Of a DNA stretch of 33,235 nucleotides, positions 1-7,960 are shown one piece after another. The stretch is from Bryobacter sp. CoA8 C33 (GTDB lineage Bacteria > Acidobacteriota > Terriglobia > Bryobacterales > Bryobacteraceae): assembly GCA_019931185.1 (NCBI GenBank), contig JAINDK010000046.1:1-33235 (forward strand), in the 5' to 3' direction. The notes below the pieces were generated by a model. The model was not told where the DNA came from. It saw nothing but the letters and a program-made list of their open reading frames with translations, and did no database searches. Position numbers and translations under genes: made by a program. The first letter of the stretch is position 1, and each line of letters opens with the position of its first letter.

Positions 1-136
1 AAAAGCGGCCTCACGAGTTGAAAATTCTTGGCCCACAAACGGCCCAGAATCGATCGGCAGCGGGCTGGCAATGGTTTGCTGACCCCCGTGAAAGGGTTGA
101 AATCGGCAAGAGGGGATTTTTTCAACAGGCTCCTAG
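1..136. mobile_element. Possible insertion-sequence end next to recQ
   Basis: The segment TTTTTTCAACAGGCTCCTAG at 117-136 resembles the terminal repeats of some insertion sequences, which typically read as a run of T, then CAACAG, and end in CTAG. An open frame entering from the left edge (from position 2) stops with TGA at 80-82, about 50 bases before this end. That is where the 3' end of a transposase gene often lies, but the 26 visible residues are too few to recognise. The stop codon of recQ falls inside the CTAG tip. No second end or target duplication is visible, so this is a tentative call from motif resemblance. Confidence 0.3.
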
Positions 137-1593
137 AGATCGGCAAGCAGATCGAGAATTGCGAGGCCGAAGTTGTCCAGCGTGCGCGGCCCGATGCCGC
201 GTATGCGGCCCAAGGCTTCGAGATCGCGGGGACGGCGCTCGATGAGCTCGCGCAGTACCGCATCGGAGAAAACCTGGTAGGGGCGGACTTGTTTCAGCTC
301 GGCCTGTTGTTTGCGCCAACGGCGGACGGCAAGTTCGATCGAGCCGGGAGGCGGGGATTTGGCTTTTTGGGGGCGCAGGGTGAGCCAGGGCGGCAGCCCG
401 GCGCAAACATCGCATTGGCCGCACTGCTCCCACTTGGGTTCTTCGCCAAAGTGGCGGCAAAGCAGGCGGGCGCGGCAATCTTCGGTGGCGGTATAGGCGC
501 GGACATCGCGGTAGCGCTGCCAAGCGCGGCGGATTTCGCCCTCGTCGCTGAGTTGTTCGATGAAGTGGATGAGGACGGGCAGATCGCGGTTGCGCCAGAG
601 CAGGACACAGTCGGCGGGGGCGCCATCACGGCCGGCGCGGCCGGCTTCCTGGTAATACTGTTCGATGCTTTTGGGTAGCGAGAGATGAATGACGGCGCGA
701 GTGGAAGGCTTGTTGATGCCGAGGCCGAAGGCGAGGGTGCCGACCATGACGGGCGCCTCGTTGCTCATCCAGAGTTCCTGATTTTTCTGCCGCAGCTCAG
801 CCTCGAGCTTGCCGTGATACACCACGGCGCGGATACCGTGCGCCCGCAGGGCGGCAGCCGTCTCCTCCACACCCTTGATCGTTGAATCGTAGATGATCAC
901 GCTCTGGCCTTCGTGTTGCCGCAAGACGCTCAAGAGCAGAGGAAAGGGTTCGCGGCGGCTGATATCGAGAGCGAGATAGCGTAGGTTGGAGCGATGAAAG
1001 CTGACGGCGACCTTGAGCGGTTCGCGGAGCTTAAGTTGCGTCACGATGTCCTGGCGCACGCGGGCCGTGGCCGAGGCGGTGAAGGCGGCGATGGTGGCCT
1101 CGGGGAAGTGATCGCGAATCTGGCCCAGTTGGCGGTAGTCGGGGCGAAACTCATGGCCCCATTCGCTGATGCAGTGCGCCTCGTCGATGGCAAACCACTG
1201 GACGGGGGCTTTTTTGAGCCAGATAAGGGTATCCTCGCGGGCCATGCGTTCCGGGCTGAGATAGAGCAGGCGGAGTTCGCCGCGCAACAGGCGGCGCCAG
1301 ATCTCCTTTTGTTCTTCGAAGGAAATGTTGCTGTGCAGGCAGGCGGCGGGGATGCCGCGGGCGTTAAGTTGTTGGGCCTGATCGTCCATGAGGGAGATCA
1401 GGGGAGAAATCACAACGCAGGTCTTGGCGGCGACGACAGCGGGGAGCTGATAACAGAGACTCTTGCCTCCGCCGGTGGGCATGACGACGGCGGCATCGCG
1501 CCCGGCGAGCAGAGCCCCGACAATCTCCTGCTGCCGGGAGCGAAACTGACTGTAGCCCCAATAGCGCTGGAGTGTCTGCTCAAGATCCTTCAT
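133..1593 (-). CDS. recQ: ATP-dependent DNA helicase RecQ, short form
   Basis: Superfamily 2 DNA helicase that unwinds DNA 3'-5' during recombination and fork repair. The Walker A motif TGGGKS is at residues 40-45, the DEAH box sits in the segment FAIDEAHCISEWGHEF, and the second RecA domain carries the QEAGRAGRDG segment. A four-cysteine zinc cluster (CRARLLC and CGQCDVC) follows, and an HRDC domain makes up about the last 70 residues. The chain passes almost directly from the zinc module to the HRDC domain, so the winged-helix part of the usual RecQ C-terminal region seems absent. At about 486 residues it is shorter than the roughly 610 of E. coli RecQ. The ATG at 1593 has GGAAGG directly in front. 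A GTG three codons upstream (1602) is also possible. It is divergent from the DUF362 gene. Confidence 0.93.
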   Translation of the reverse strand: MKDLEQTLQRYWGYSQFRSRQQEIVGALLAGRDAAVVMPTGGGKSLCYQLPAVVAAKTCVVISPLISLMDDQAQQLNARGIPAACLHSNISFEEQKEIWRRLLRGELRLLYLSPERMAREDTLIWLKKAPVQWFAIDEAHCISEWGHEFRPDYRQLGQIRDHFPEATIAAFTASATARVRQDIVTQLKLREPLKVAVSFHRSNLRYLALDISRREPFPLLLSVLRQHEGQSVIIYDSTIKGVEETAAALRAHGIRAVVYHGKLEAELRQKNQELWMSNEAPVMVGTLAFGLGINKPSTRAVIHLSLPKSIEQYYQEAGRAGRDGAPADCVLLWRNRDLPVLIHFIEQLSDEGEIRRAWQRYRDVRAYTATEDCRARLLCRHFGEEPKWEQCGQCDVCAGLPPWLTLRPQKAKSPPPGSIELAVRRWRKQQAELKQVRPYQVFSDAVLRELIERRPRDLEALGRIRGIGPRTLDNFGLAILDLLADL

Positions 1594-1616
1594 TCCTTCC
1601 ACTGTAGCGATGGTTC

Positions 1617-1622
1617 TATACT
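1617..1622 (+). promoter_or_regulatory. -10 box immediately upstream of the DUF362 gene
   Basis: TATACT ends six bases before the ATG at 1629. A normal discriminator would place the start point at or next to the A of the ATG, so the messenger may be leaderless or nearly so. No convincing -35 box is seen. GAGGG between the box and the ATG could instead be a Shine-Dalgarno of a transcript started further upstream. Confidence 0.35.
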
Positions 1623-1628
1623 GAGGGC

Positions 1629-2777
1629 ATGAAAGACCGCAAAGAAAGCCGCCGCGAATGGATGGAGCGCATGTTGAGCCTGGGAGCGATTGCTCCGATA
1701 TTCCCTTATCAGGCGGCGCTCGCTTCCTCCACCTTCAGCTCGACCCCGAAGACGAAGTGGTCCGCGCCGGGCTTATTCCCCGGCCGGGTGGTCGAGGTGG
1801 AGCACAACGGATCGATTGTAAACGGCGCTTTTCAGCGCGAGCCAGTGCGGGACATGTTGCGGCGCGGCATGGTGGAGTTGACCGGGGCGCCGGACTGGGT
1901 GGCGGCCTGGCGCATGTTTGTGCAGCCGGGCGAGGTGATCGGCCTCAAGCTGAATCCGGTTTCGCGGCCTTATGTGATCAGCTCGGCGGAAACGGTGCAG
2001 GAGATCATCGTTTGTCTGGAGGCGGCGGGCATCAAGCGCAAGGACATCGTCGTCTATGACCGCTACAAGCAGGAGTTCTTTGAGGCCGGCTTTGACAAGT
2101 GGCTGCCCGAGGGGGTGCGGATCTCCTGGGCGGCGGATTACTACGACACGACCCAGCAGAAGATCGAGGGCTACGATCTGAACCACTACATGGACATGCA
2201 GTTGACACTGCCGGGCTACGATTTTTCCAACGATACGGCCCGGCGCAGCTATGCGGCCAACTTCATCACCAAACAGGTGGATAAACTGATCAACCTGCCA
2301 CTGCTGAAGCACCATCAGTCGGCGGGGCTGACGATCGCGCTCAAGAATTTATCCCATGGCCTTGTGAATAACGTAAATCGAAGCCATTCCTCGGCGGAGC
2401 TGAATTCCTGCGGTCAGTTTATACCGACGGCGGTGGCGATTCCGGTGATCCGCAACAAGACCGTGCTGAATATCTGCGATGCGGTGAAGGCGCTCTATCA
2501 TGGCGGGCCGGGCTTGAATCCGCGCAAGGCCAAATATGTTTGGGAGCACAAGCGGATGTTCTTCTCGACCGACCCGGTGGCGATGGATCGCATCGGTTGG
2601 GACCAGTTGGACGCCAAGCGGGCGGCGATGGGAATGGACCCACTGGCGATTGCGCGGCGCGACGCGGATTCGAATTTCGTGCGGATGCAGCCGGAGCATG
2701 TCGATATCGCCGGCGCGCTGGGGCTTGGCGTCGCCGACCGGAAGAAGATTGTGCACACGCAGGTGCGGCTGGCTTAG
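1629..2777 (+). CDS. DUF362 domain-containing exported protein
   Basis: A 382-residue protein that I assign to the DUF362 family, whose biochemical role is not established. The N-terminus has a twin-arginine-like start (ESRREWMERMLSLGAIAP) and a small-residue stretch ending near residue 33, so it is probably exported. DUF362-type features include the segment LINLPLLKHHQSAGLTIALKNLSHGLVNN, describing conserved Lys, His and Asn residues, and the C-terminal STDPVAMDRIGWDQL. No cysteine cluster of the 4Fe-4S type found in some relatives is present. It is divergent from recQ with a very short leader. The ATG at 1629 is the first in frame and begins the signal sequence. Confidence 0.82.
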   Translation: MKDRKESRREWMERMLSLGAIAPIFPYQAALASSTFSSTPKTKWSAPGLFPGRVVEVEHNGSIVNGAFQREPVRDMLRRGMVELTGAPDWVAAWRMFVQPGEVIGLKLNPVSRPYVISSAETVQEIIVCLEAAGIKRKDIVVYDRYKQEFFEAGFDKWLPEGVRISWAADYYDTTQQKIEGYDLNHYMDMQLTLPGYDFSNDTARRSYAANFITKQVDKLINLPLLKHHQSAGLTIALKNLSHGLVNNVNRSHSSAELNSCGQFIPTAVAIPVIRNKTVLNICDAVKALYHGGPGLNPRKAKYVWEHKRMFFSTDPVAMDRIGWDQLDAKRAAMGMDPLAIARRDADSNFVRMQPEHVDIAGALGLGVADRKKIVHTQVRLA

Positions 2778-2791
2778 CTGGCTGTCGGGAA

Positions 2792-3832
2792 TCAGGCGAG
2801 GGTCGGCAAGTTGGCCCGCGCGTAATCGATGCACTGCTGATTGAGCTTGTCTTCGAGGGCAAGCTGGGCTTCGGTCGTAAGGCCGGAGGTGCGCGGCAGG
2901 GGCTTGCGCGGGGGGTGTTGGCGGATCCACTGTACGAGCAAGGCGAGGTCGCGTGCCGGAGCGGGGCTGCGCTCGTCGTACACGCGCCAATACTGGTCGG
3001 TGAAGACCGGCACCTTGAGCGGATCGCGCGTGAGCATTTCAAGCTGGAAGAGCATGCGCGGGTTTTTCTTTTGCATGCGGGAGACGATACCAGCCAAGTC
3101 GAGGTGGCCTTCGCCAAAGGCGACTTCCGAGAGCAGGATGCCATCTTCGTAAAAGTCGACGCCAATGTCTTTGAAGCTAACGAAAATCGTGTAGGGGAAG
3201 AGCGTATCGATGGTCTGTTGCGGCGTCTCGATGAGGGAGACGTTGTTGACCAAATCGAGACAGACACCGATGTATTCGCTGCCGGTGGAGCGGACCCAGG
3301 CGGCCAGTTCGTCACTGCGCCAGCCTTTATGGTTCTCGATAGCGAGCGGCATCTTGTATTTGCGCAGAATGGGTTCGGCGCGGCGGACGGCAGCCTTGCA
3401 GTCGGCATCGAAACGGTGAAATTCTTCGGCCGACTTGAATTGCTCATAGCGGCGGCCGGAGAAGGGATCGTGAGCGCATTCGACGCGGCCATCCATTTCG
3501 CTCAGCGCCTTGATGCTAGCTTCGTAGCGGGGCAGATCGGCATCGGTGCGGGGAGTGCGGACAAGCATGGTGGCGCGCATGTCGTACTGGTTGAGCTGGC
3601 GGCGGATTTTCGCGATGCCTTCCGGGTTGAGGTCGGCGGGGAGATTGGAGTGGGCCGCGCCAAGGCCCATGCGATGGCAGTACTCGATGATGTCCCAGTT
3701 CTTGCCTTCGTGCTTGATGCGCGCGGTGAGGCCCGGGCCGGCGGAGCCCATGAAGCGTAGTTTCCTTGCGGGCGCAGCGGGCGCGGCGGCGGTGGTAGCC
3801 AGGAGAAGGGAGGCTTGTCGGCGAGTGAGCAT
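2792..3832 (-). CDS. Secreted sugar phosphate isomerase/epimerase-like TIM-barrel protein
   Basis: A 346-residue protein of the xylose-isomerase-like TIM-barrel superfamily (AP endonuclease 2 fold), whose members usually isomerise sugars or inositol derivatives with a divalent metal. The start MLTRRQASLLLATTAAAPAAPA is a short Tat-like signal. The barrel carries the segments LAIENHKGWRSDEL, GVCLDLVNN and VSFKDIGVDF, where Glu, His, Asp and Asn side chains typical of the metal site lie. The substrate cannot be told. It converges with the DUF362 gene with 14 bases between stops, and a 91-base gap separates its start from the divergent gene at 3924. Confidence 0.85.
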   Translation of the reverse strand: MLTRRQASLLLATTAAAPAAPARKLRFMGSAGPGLTARIKHEGKNWDIIEYCHRMGLGAAHSNLPADLNPEGIAKIRRQLNQYDMRATMLVRTPRTDADLPRYEASIKALSEMDGRVECAHDPFSGRRYEQFKSAEEFHRFDADCKAAVRRAEPILRKYKMPLAIENHKGWRSDELAAWVRSTGSEYIGVCLDLVNNVSLIETPQQTIDTLFPYTIFVSFKDIGVDFYEDGILLSEVAFGEGHLDLAGIVSRMQKKNPRMLFQLEMLTRDPLKVPVFTDQYWRVYDERSPAPARDLALLVQWIRQHPPRKPLPRTSGLTTEAQLALEDKLNQQCIDYARANLPTLA

Positions 3833-3911
3833 TACGGCGTTGATTTTATATCATTGAAAAATTTTGCGGGATTCGAGCAACTTCTGGTGCGGAAATCCTA
3901 AACCATGATTA

Positions 3912-3916
3912 GGGAG
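3912..3916 (+). promoter_or_regulatory. Shine-Dalgarno deciding the TTG start at 3924
   Basis: GGGAG lies seven bases before TTG. No in-frame ATG gives a signal peptide at this position, and the ATG at 3905 is out of frame. This supports the TTG initiation codon. Confidence 0.6.
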
Positions 3917-3923
3917 AAAAACC

Positions 3924-5261
3924 TTGAAGGCAGCCGTCCCTTTTCTGCTATCCAGCGCCCTGTTCGCACAAACCGATTTGCCCGCCAACTTTGCCGCCAC
4001 GGCCGACAGTTTTCTGCGCCGGCTCCATGATAATGGGGCGTTCATGGGCACCGTTCTGGTGCGGAGCGGGGAGAGTACTGTTTTTCTTCGTTCTTACGGC
4101 ACGGCTGATGCAAAGTCAAAGGCAGTACTCCGTAATTCCAGCCGCTACCAGATGGCGGCGCTGGCGAGCCTGTTCAGTGCGGTTTCCATCCTTCAGCTGG
4201 AAAAGTCGGGCCGTCTGAGATTGGCCGATTCCATCGCCAAGCTCTATACCGAAGCCCCCGGCAGTTGGGCGCCGATCACAATCGAAATGCTGCTTCGCCA
4301 CCAGTCAGGACTTCCTGATTCCAGCAAGAGGCGGGAATTCGATCCGACCAAGGCAACCACCCCGCTCAAGATCCTGGCTGACCTGCACAATCTGCCACTT
4401 GCGTTCCCGCCGGGAAGCGGATCATCGATTTGCGACACTAACAGCGTTTTGCTCGGGTTGCTGGTGGAAAGGGCCAGCGGTCAATCGTTGCACGGCTATA
4501 TTGACGAGAAGATTCTCAATCCTCTCTCCTTGAAGGACACCGGTCCTTTACGTCACGGCTCACCGGTGGAGCGACGGGCCGTTGGCTATGGAGGGGACAC
4601 GCTGCGGCTGCTTGCGGGTCCGGCGATAGAGCCGACCGCAGGTTATGCGCTGAGTGACATGTATGGAACGGTGGAGGATATGGCGCGATTTGTTGCGTCA
4701 TTGGAAAATGGCAAGATTCTGCCCTTAACGGTATTCGACGATTTGTTTATCCCCGGGCCGGACGACACGCTTTGGGGCGTGTTCTCCATAATGCGGCATC
4801 AACATCGCGGATACTTCATCGCGGGTTCTCTCCCGCATGAAGCAAGTTCGGTGATGCGAATCCCCGGGCAAAAGCTCACAGTTGTGGTCTATAGCAATTT
4901 GGGTGGGATAAATGTGTTTGCCATCGCGGCGCAATTGGCGGATCACGCCCTGGGGGAGCCGTTGAAGATACCAAACCCCTTTCCGCCGGTGATCAAGCTG
5001 ACCGCGGTACGGAAAGAAGCATTGCTGGGACGGTATGAAGTTCCCGATGCCTTCCGGTTCGAACTGATCGAGGATGAGGGTGGGTTGCTCTATGTCCGGG
5101 AAGGGGTTTCTTTGCCCAGACCGCTCTATCCCTTGAACGAGACCACTCTTGTAATGAAGACTCAGCCCTTGACTCTCATCGTGCCGGGGCTAAAGGGCAA
5201 GGTGGAACAATTACGCGTGCGCGGCCAGGGCAAGGAGTATCTCGCCCAGCGCGTGAATTGA
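3924..5261 (+). CDS. Serine-beta-lactamase-fold pseudoenzyme, secreted
   Basis: A 445-residue secreted member of the class C beta-lactamase/penicillin-binding protein fold. A signal peptide (MKAAVPFLLSSALFAQ) precedes the domain, and an extra region of about 100 residues follows it, beginning near LLGRYEVPDAF. Alignment by eye with the next gene shows that every catalytic motif is altered: the Ser-x-x-Lys tetrad is A79-L-A-S82, the Tyr-Ser-Asn motif is I169-C-D171, and the His-Gly-Gly motif is A300-G-S302. The surrounding sequence is well preserved and the frame is open, so it is probably maintained as a non-catalytic binding or regulatory protein. The start is TTG with a good Shine-Dalgarno. 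It ends seven bases before its paralogue, so the two are likely co-transcribed. Confidence 0.85.
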   Translation: MKAAVPFLLSSALFAQTDLPANFAATADSFLRRLHDNGAFMGTVLVRSGESTVFLRSYGTADAKSKAVLRNSSRYQMAALASLFSAVSILQLEKSGRLRLADSIAKLYTEAPGSWAPITIEMLLRHQSGLPDSSKRREFDPTKATTPLKILADLHNLPLAFPPGSGSSICDTNSVLLGLLVERASGQSLHGYIDEKILNPLSLKDTGPLRHGSPVERRAVGYGGDTLRLLAGPAIEPTAGYALSDMYGTVEDMARFVASLENGKILPLTVFDDLFIPGPDDTLWGVFSIMRHQHRGYFIAGSLPHEASSVMRIPGQKLTVVVYSNLGGINVFAIAAQLADHALGEPLKIPNPFPPVIKLTAVRKEALLGRYEVPDAFRFELIEDEGGLLYVREGVSLPRPLYPLNETTLVMKTQPLTLIVPGLKGKVEQLRVRGQGKEYLAQRVN

Positions 5262-5268
5262 GATCAAA

Positions 5269-6303
5269 ATGCGAAACTGCATACTCGCCTTTCTGGCTGC
5301 CAGCCTGGTTGGTTTGACCGCCGATAGTCAAAGCCCCTTCGCCGTGGCGGTGGAGGAATATGCGCAGCGGCTTCATGGCGAAGGCCGTTTCATGGGTACA
5401 GTGCTGGTGATGCGCGGCAAAGAAACGCTATTCGAGAAGTCCTGGGGTTTTGCCAATGCGGAGTGGCGGCAGGGTTTCACGGCCCAAACCGTGTTCCGCC
5501 TGGGATCGATGTCGAAGCATTTCGCGGCGGTGGCGGCGCTGCGCCTGGAATCGGAAGGTAAGCTTTCGCTGACACACCCGGTTTTGCACTACTACCCGGA
5601 AGGACCGCCAAGCTGGAGCCGGATCACGCTTGAGCACTTGCTCCGGCATAGCTCGGGACTTTTCAACTATACGGCAGCGGCGGGCTTTCACACTCGCGGC
5701 GGCCGAAGGTTAGAGCAGATTCTGGCATCGATGCATCCGCACCCGCTGGAGTTTCGTCCCGGTTTTGGCTACAGCTATTCGAATACGAACTACCTCTTGC
5801 TCGGGCTGATCCTGGAACGCATCACCAAGATGAGCTATGAGCAATACCTGCGGCAACATGTTTGGGGACCGGCACGACTGACCGGCCTTGGCTACGACTG
5901 GCCCGAGACCGTGATCGCCGATCGCGCCAGCGGTTATGTTGGCAATGTAAAGCAACTGGCAAATGCCGCATTCATCGACCACCGGGAAGCACACGCGGCT
6001 GGCGCACTCTATGGAACGGCGCGAGGGACAGCGCGATGGCTGGAAGCTCTGGAGGACGGGTCGATACTAAGCCAAGGCAACTTCGCGCGGATGCTTGTGC
6101 CTGGTTTGGGAGATTACGGCTATGGCCTCACAATCTCCACGCGGCGTGGCCAAACCTACTATGAGCACGGAGGAGCGATTAACGGGTTCTCGAGTTTCTT
6201 TCTCCGGTCGGCCCAGAGCGGTATCACCATCATCGTGCTGTCCAATCTGGCCGGTGCTCCAACCGGGGCCATGGCCAATGAGATCTTCCGGCTTCTGCCC
6301 TGA
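5269..6303 (+). CDS. Serine hydrolase, class C beta-lactamase family
   Basis: A 344-residue secreted serine hydrolase. Family members include beta-lactamases, D-Ala-D-Ala carboxypeptidases and esterases. The nucleophile motif is S80-M-S-K83, the Tyr-Ser-Asn triad is Y170-S-N172 and the third motif is H300-G-G302, so all catalytic elements are intact. The N-terminus MRNCILAFLAASLVGLTADS is a signal peptide. It begins seven bases after the stop of its degenerate paralogue, which it matches closely around residues 25-55 (RFMGTVLV against AFMGTVLV), pointing to tandem duplication. The physiological substrate is unknown; antibiotic hydrolysis should not be assumed. Confidence 0.9.
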   Translation: MRNCILAFLAASLVGLTADSQSPFAVAVEEYAQRLHGEGRFMGTVLVMRGKETLFEKSWGFANAEWRQGFTAQTVFRLGSMSKHFAAVAALRLESEGKLSLTHPVLHYYPEGPPSWSRITLEHLLRHSSGLFNYTAAAGFHTRGGRRLEQILASMHPHPLEFRPGFGYSYSNTNYLLLGLILERITKMSYEQYLRQHVWGPARLTGLGYDWPETVIADRASGYVGNVKQLANAAFIDHREAHAAGALYGTARGTARWLEALEDGSILSQGNFARMLVPGLGDYGYGLTISTRRGQTYYEHGGAINGFSSFFLRSAQSGITIIVLSNLAGAPTGAMANEIFRLLP

Positions 6304-6339
6304 GCCGGCTCAGGACCGAGGGCAGTTCGCAATGATTTT

Positions 6340-7866
6340 CTAGGCCGCTTCGACAGAAAGCGCGGGCATCGGGAAGGGGAGTGCGATTTCGATTTGTTCC
6401 ACGCCCGGCAAGGCCGGCACGGGACGGGGCAGGAACGGACCCAAATCCTTAGGACCTGAGCGTAGACGCACCTGCTTGCCACCGGAGCCGGTGAGGAAGA
6501 TGCGATGTCCCGAGGCAAGGCGCTCGCTCACCGGCACACCCTGCTCGTCGCGAAACAGCGAAGGGGCAGAAGGCAGCAACTCCATTTCGTATGAGGTGGA
6601 TCCGTTGGGTGTGGTCAACTCGAGGCGGGCGAGGCCGGGTGCCCGCCGCGGCAGAACGAAATTCAACTGACTTCCGCTGCTGCTGCCAAGGGGCAAGGGT
6701 TGGCCGTCGAGGGAGAGGCGAATGCCGTCGCGGCCGGCTGCCAGGTGATAGCCGAAGAGGCTGGCTAAGCCTCCCGGCGCCAGGCGGGGTCCAAAGGCGG
6801 CCGAGTCGACAACCGAGCGTATGACCGGCGGCGGCGAGAGTGTGAATTCGTCGATTCGTTCCCCGTTGAGACCGATGGCGGCCAAGTGCAGCCGCGAGCC
6901 GTTCACCTGCCCCCGGACATAGTGGTGCAATTCACTCGCCGTCACACGATCCGGGTGTTGGCCGGGAGAATAGAGTCCGGCCCCGCCTCCGCCGCTCACC
7001 ACATAGGCCGTCGAAGCGCGGGCGAAGCGCTGGTAGCTATGCTCATGGCCATTGAGTACCAGCGGCACGCGCGCGGCCTCGAGACGCGGCGCCAGCTGGG
7101 CGGCGGCCAAGCGGCAGGTCTCATCGGCGGCATGCTTACCGCCCGTGTAAGGCGGGTGATGGAACAGGGCAATACGCCAGAAGGCGCGGCTCGCAGCAAG
7201 CTGCCGGTCGAGCCATTGGAGCATTCGCTGGCCTTCCCAGAGCGCGTCATTCGAATCGAGGACGTAGAAGTCGACCCCTTGTGACTGAAAGCAATAGTAA
7301 CGGCCGCGGTCGGCGGCGGGAACATCGGCTGGGTCTGGGAGGGAGTGCCAGCGGAGGTAGGCATCGAGGCTTATCGCCGCATCGTGGTTGCCCGGGCAGG
7401 GATAGAAGGGGATACGCGACATCAAGCGCGCATATGGCCGGATGTAGAGGTCCTCCAGAGTTTGGTCGGTGGCCAGGGGATAGGCGAGATCACCCGTATG
7501 CAGAAGCAGGTCGGCGGGCTCGGCTTCGAGCCGCTGGAAAAGCCGCGACTGCTCTTCGCTGCCTGTACCGCTGTCGCCCAGAGCGAGGAAGCAAAGATCG
7601 TTGTCGGGGCGCGAGGTGGGCTCGAGTGGAACGCGGCAACGAAAGATCTGCCGCCCATCGGCGAGTGTGGTGGGCTGGCCATTGAGCCTAAATTCTTGCC
7701 CATTCATTTCCCAGCGCAGCAGGTTGTCTTCGGGACGGCCGCACCAGAGCAAGGTAGCGCTGCGGGGCTGAAGATCCTGCAGCCAGGGGCCCAGAATGGA
7801 AGAACTGGCCTGCAGCGGGATGTTGCCGGCCAGTAAAGAGAACAGAAATTGTCGGCGTGTGAGCAT
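6340..7866 (-). CDS. Metallophosphoesterase fused to a Solibacter-type C-terminal domain
   Basis: A 508-residue exported protein starting with a Tat-like MLTRRQFLFSLLAG. Residues 90-345 form a calcineurin-like phosphoesterase of the purple-acid-phosphatase type, with metal motifs GDSG (97-100), GDLAY (125-129), GNHD (159-162), HH (236-237) and GHEHSY (273-278). From about residue 349 the chain enters a domain starting VVDSAAFGPRLAPGGLASLF, which matches what I know of TIGR03437, a domain greatly expanded in Solibacter and probably involved in surface or secretion functions. The substrate is presumably a phosphomonoester or diester outside the cytoplasm. It is the last of three leftward genes after the TonB receptor and the CotH-like gene, but a hairpin lies in the gap, so it may be transcribed separately. 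Confidence 0.9.
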   Translation of the reverse strand: MLTRRQFLFSLLAGNIPLQASSSILGPWLQDLQPRSATLLWCGRPEDNLLRWEMNGQEFRLNGQPTTLADGRQIFRCRVPLEPTSRPDNDLCFLALGDSGTGSEEQSRLFQRLEAEPADLLLHTGDLAYPLATDQTLEDLYIRPYARLMSRIPFYPCPGNHDAAISLDAYLRWHSLPDPADVPAADRGRYYCFQSQGVDFYVLDSNDALWEGQRMLQWLDRQLAASRAFWRIALFHHPPYTGGKHAADETCRLAAAQLAPRLEAARVPLVLNGHEHSYQRFARASTAYVVSGGGGAGLYSPGQHPDRVTASELHHYVRGQVNGSRLHLAAIGLNGERIDEFTLSPPPVIRSVVDSAAFGPRLAPGGLASLFGYHLAAGRDGIRLSLDGQPLPLGSSSGSQLNFVLPRRAPGLARLELTTPNGSTSYEMELLPSAPSLFRDEQGVPVSERLASGHRIFLTGSGGKQVRLRSGPKDLGPFLPRPVPALPGVEQIEIALPFPMPALSVEAA

Positions 7867-7920
7867 GGGCCCACACCCAGACTAGGGGTCAGGTGTTTGA
7901 CTGAGCAAGTATCAGTTAGT

Positions 7921-7951
7921 TTTCCGGGAACCAGTACGCTGGTACCGGAAA
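7921..7951 (-). terminator. Hairpin between the CotH-like and phosphoesterase genes
   Basis: Arms TTTCCGG (7921-7927) and CCGGAAA (7945-7951) are continued by ACCAG and CTGGT around a TACG loop, giving 12 base pairs with a small internal loop. It lies ten bases after the CotH-like stop codon. No U-tract follows, so it may be an attenuator, an mRNA-stabilising structure or a protein-binding site rather than a classical terminator. Confidence 0.4.
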
Positions 7952-7960
7952 TCGTTTGCT

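Noticed and set aside
2540-3760. Rightward frame of about 400 codons opposite the TIM-barrel gene
   Set aside because: Shadow of the leftward gene, which has a signal peptide and family motifs; the shadow also overlaps the DUF362 gene.
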